Source of the DNA: Planctomycetota bacterium
GTDB taxonomy: Bacteria; Planctomycetota; UBA1135
DNA: 6,916 nucleotides
Reading direction: 5' to 3'
Assembly: GCA_029243845.1 (NCBI GenBank)
Contig: JAQWRF010000039.1
Span: forward strand, 1 to 6,916
Part shown: piece after piece, positions 6,433-6,916 of the stretch
Layout: each line of letters begins with the position of its first letter
Position numbering within the stretch: the first letter of the stretch is position 1
Position numbers and translations under genes: made by a program
Notes under the pieces: model-generated
The model's input: the letters and a program-made list of their open reading frames with translations, nothing else
Told to the model about the DNA's origin: nothing
Databases searched by the model: none

Positions 6433-6916
6433 GTGCTACTTGGTCGTTCGTACTTCCGGGAAGTCAGTCGCCACCTGTTAGCGGTTATGGTCAGTATTTT
6501 GTTTTTGATCGCCTTGGGCGCTGCTATTCGCGCTTCAGCCACGTCGCAGGGTGCGCCAAGTTGGGTGCCGCTAAGTTTAGTTCCACTAATTGTTGGGCAG
6601 GCCTTGCCGTATTTTTTTCCGGTGGTATTGCTCATCAGTGTCGTGCTTGGCTATGGTCGGATGGCTGCCGATAACGAAGACGTCGCCGCTTTCGCCGCAG
6701 GTGTGAGCCCGAATAAATTGCTGCAACCGGCGCTATGGTCCGGTTTGTTAGTTTGTTTAATCACTTATCCACTGACTGCTGAGGTGGTGCCAAGTTTATA
6801 CAGCAAAATGCGCCAGCTCATGCACAGTGTTCCGGTCGCAGCTTTGAAAAACACGAACCCTGGGGCCTCTGAACTCAGTTTCGGCGGACTATACCTCTCC
6901 TGGAACGACCGCTCAG
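6433..6916 (+). CDS. LptF/LptG-family permease, N-terminal part (cut by window end)
   Basis: The first 161 codons of a permease of the YjgP/YjgQ (LptF/LptG) family, open to the window edge. In E. coli LptF and LptG form the membrane part of the ABC transporter that extracts lipopolysaccharide from the inner membrane for the outer membrane. Visible features are an amphipathic start (RSYFREVSRH), TM1 at about 15-33, a second span around 53-78 containing LPYFFPVVLLISVVLG, then GRMAADNEDVAAFAAGVSP, which matches the family's coupling-region pattern G-x-x-x-(S/D)-(N/S)-E-x-x-(A/V)-x-x-A-x-G-(V/L)-S. A third span at about 103-119 follows, and from about residue 145 the start of the periplasmic beta domain. 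The NPG segment near 142 resembles E. coli LptF slightly more than LptG, but I would not assign F or G. The start is GTG at 6433, three bases after the preceding stop and in the same frame as that gene; no in-frame ATG occurs before M19, which lies inside TM1. Family is clear; whether its cargo is ordinary LPS or this locus's glycan is unknown. Confidence 0.82.
   Translation, partial: MLLGRSYFREVSRHLLAVMVSILFLIALGAAIRASATSQGAPSWVPLSLVPLIVGQALPYFFPVVLLISVVLGYGRMAADNEDVAAFAAGVSPNKLLQPALWSGLLVCLITYPLTAEVVPSLYSKMRQLMHSVPVAALKNTNPGASELSFGGLYLSWNDRS

Overview
The window is a stretch of one densely packed, rightward gene cluster from a diderm (Gram-negative) bacterium. Five genes are read on the plus strand, and the four gaps between them are only 6, 3, 12 and 3 bases, so they are most likely one transcription unit. 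The diderm assignment rests on the gene content: a periplasmic glycosidase with a signal peptide, a Wzy/WaaL-type membrane protein, a Wzz-type chain-length protein, and an LptF/LptG-type permease, a family tied to outer-membrane lipid export. Base composition looks mid-range by eye. I cannot name a genus or class from the sequence.

Layout: 1-126 is a leader with no convincing complete gene; it may hold the last codons of an upstream gene. 127-1785 encodes a soluble, apparently cytoplasmic alkaline-phosphatase-superfamily phosphohydrolase with all its metal-site residues recognisable. 1792-3582 encodes a secreted GH39-like (clan A) glycoside hydrolase with both catalytic glutamates, comparable in context to PslG of Pseudomonas. 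3586-5082 encodes a multi-spanning O-antigen ligase/polymerase-family protein. 5095-6429 encodes a Wzz/PCP chain-length determinant without a kinase domain. 6433 to the window end is the first 161 codons of an LptF/LptG-family permease that starts with GTG and runs off the edge.

Taken together this is part of a Wzx/Wzy-type surface polysaccharide locus. Lipid-linked repeat units would be joined in the periplasm by the Wzy-like protein, chain length would be set by the Wzz-like protein, and the hydrolase would trim or release polymer or clear stray product. The phosphohydrolase would act on a cytoplasmic phosphate ester that cannot be named from sequence. Glycosyltransferases, a flippase and an outer-membrane porin are not in the window and presumably lie outside it.

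The most unusual point is the LptF/G-type permease joined directly behind the chain-length gene. It suggests either a dedicated route for carrying a lipid-linked glycan to the outer membrane or a housekeeping lpt gene that has become part of the polysaccharide operon. No RNA genes, CRISPR arrays, mobile elements or clear terminators were seen.
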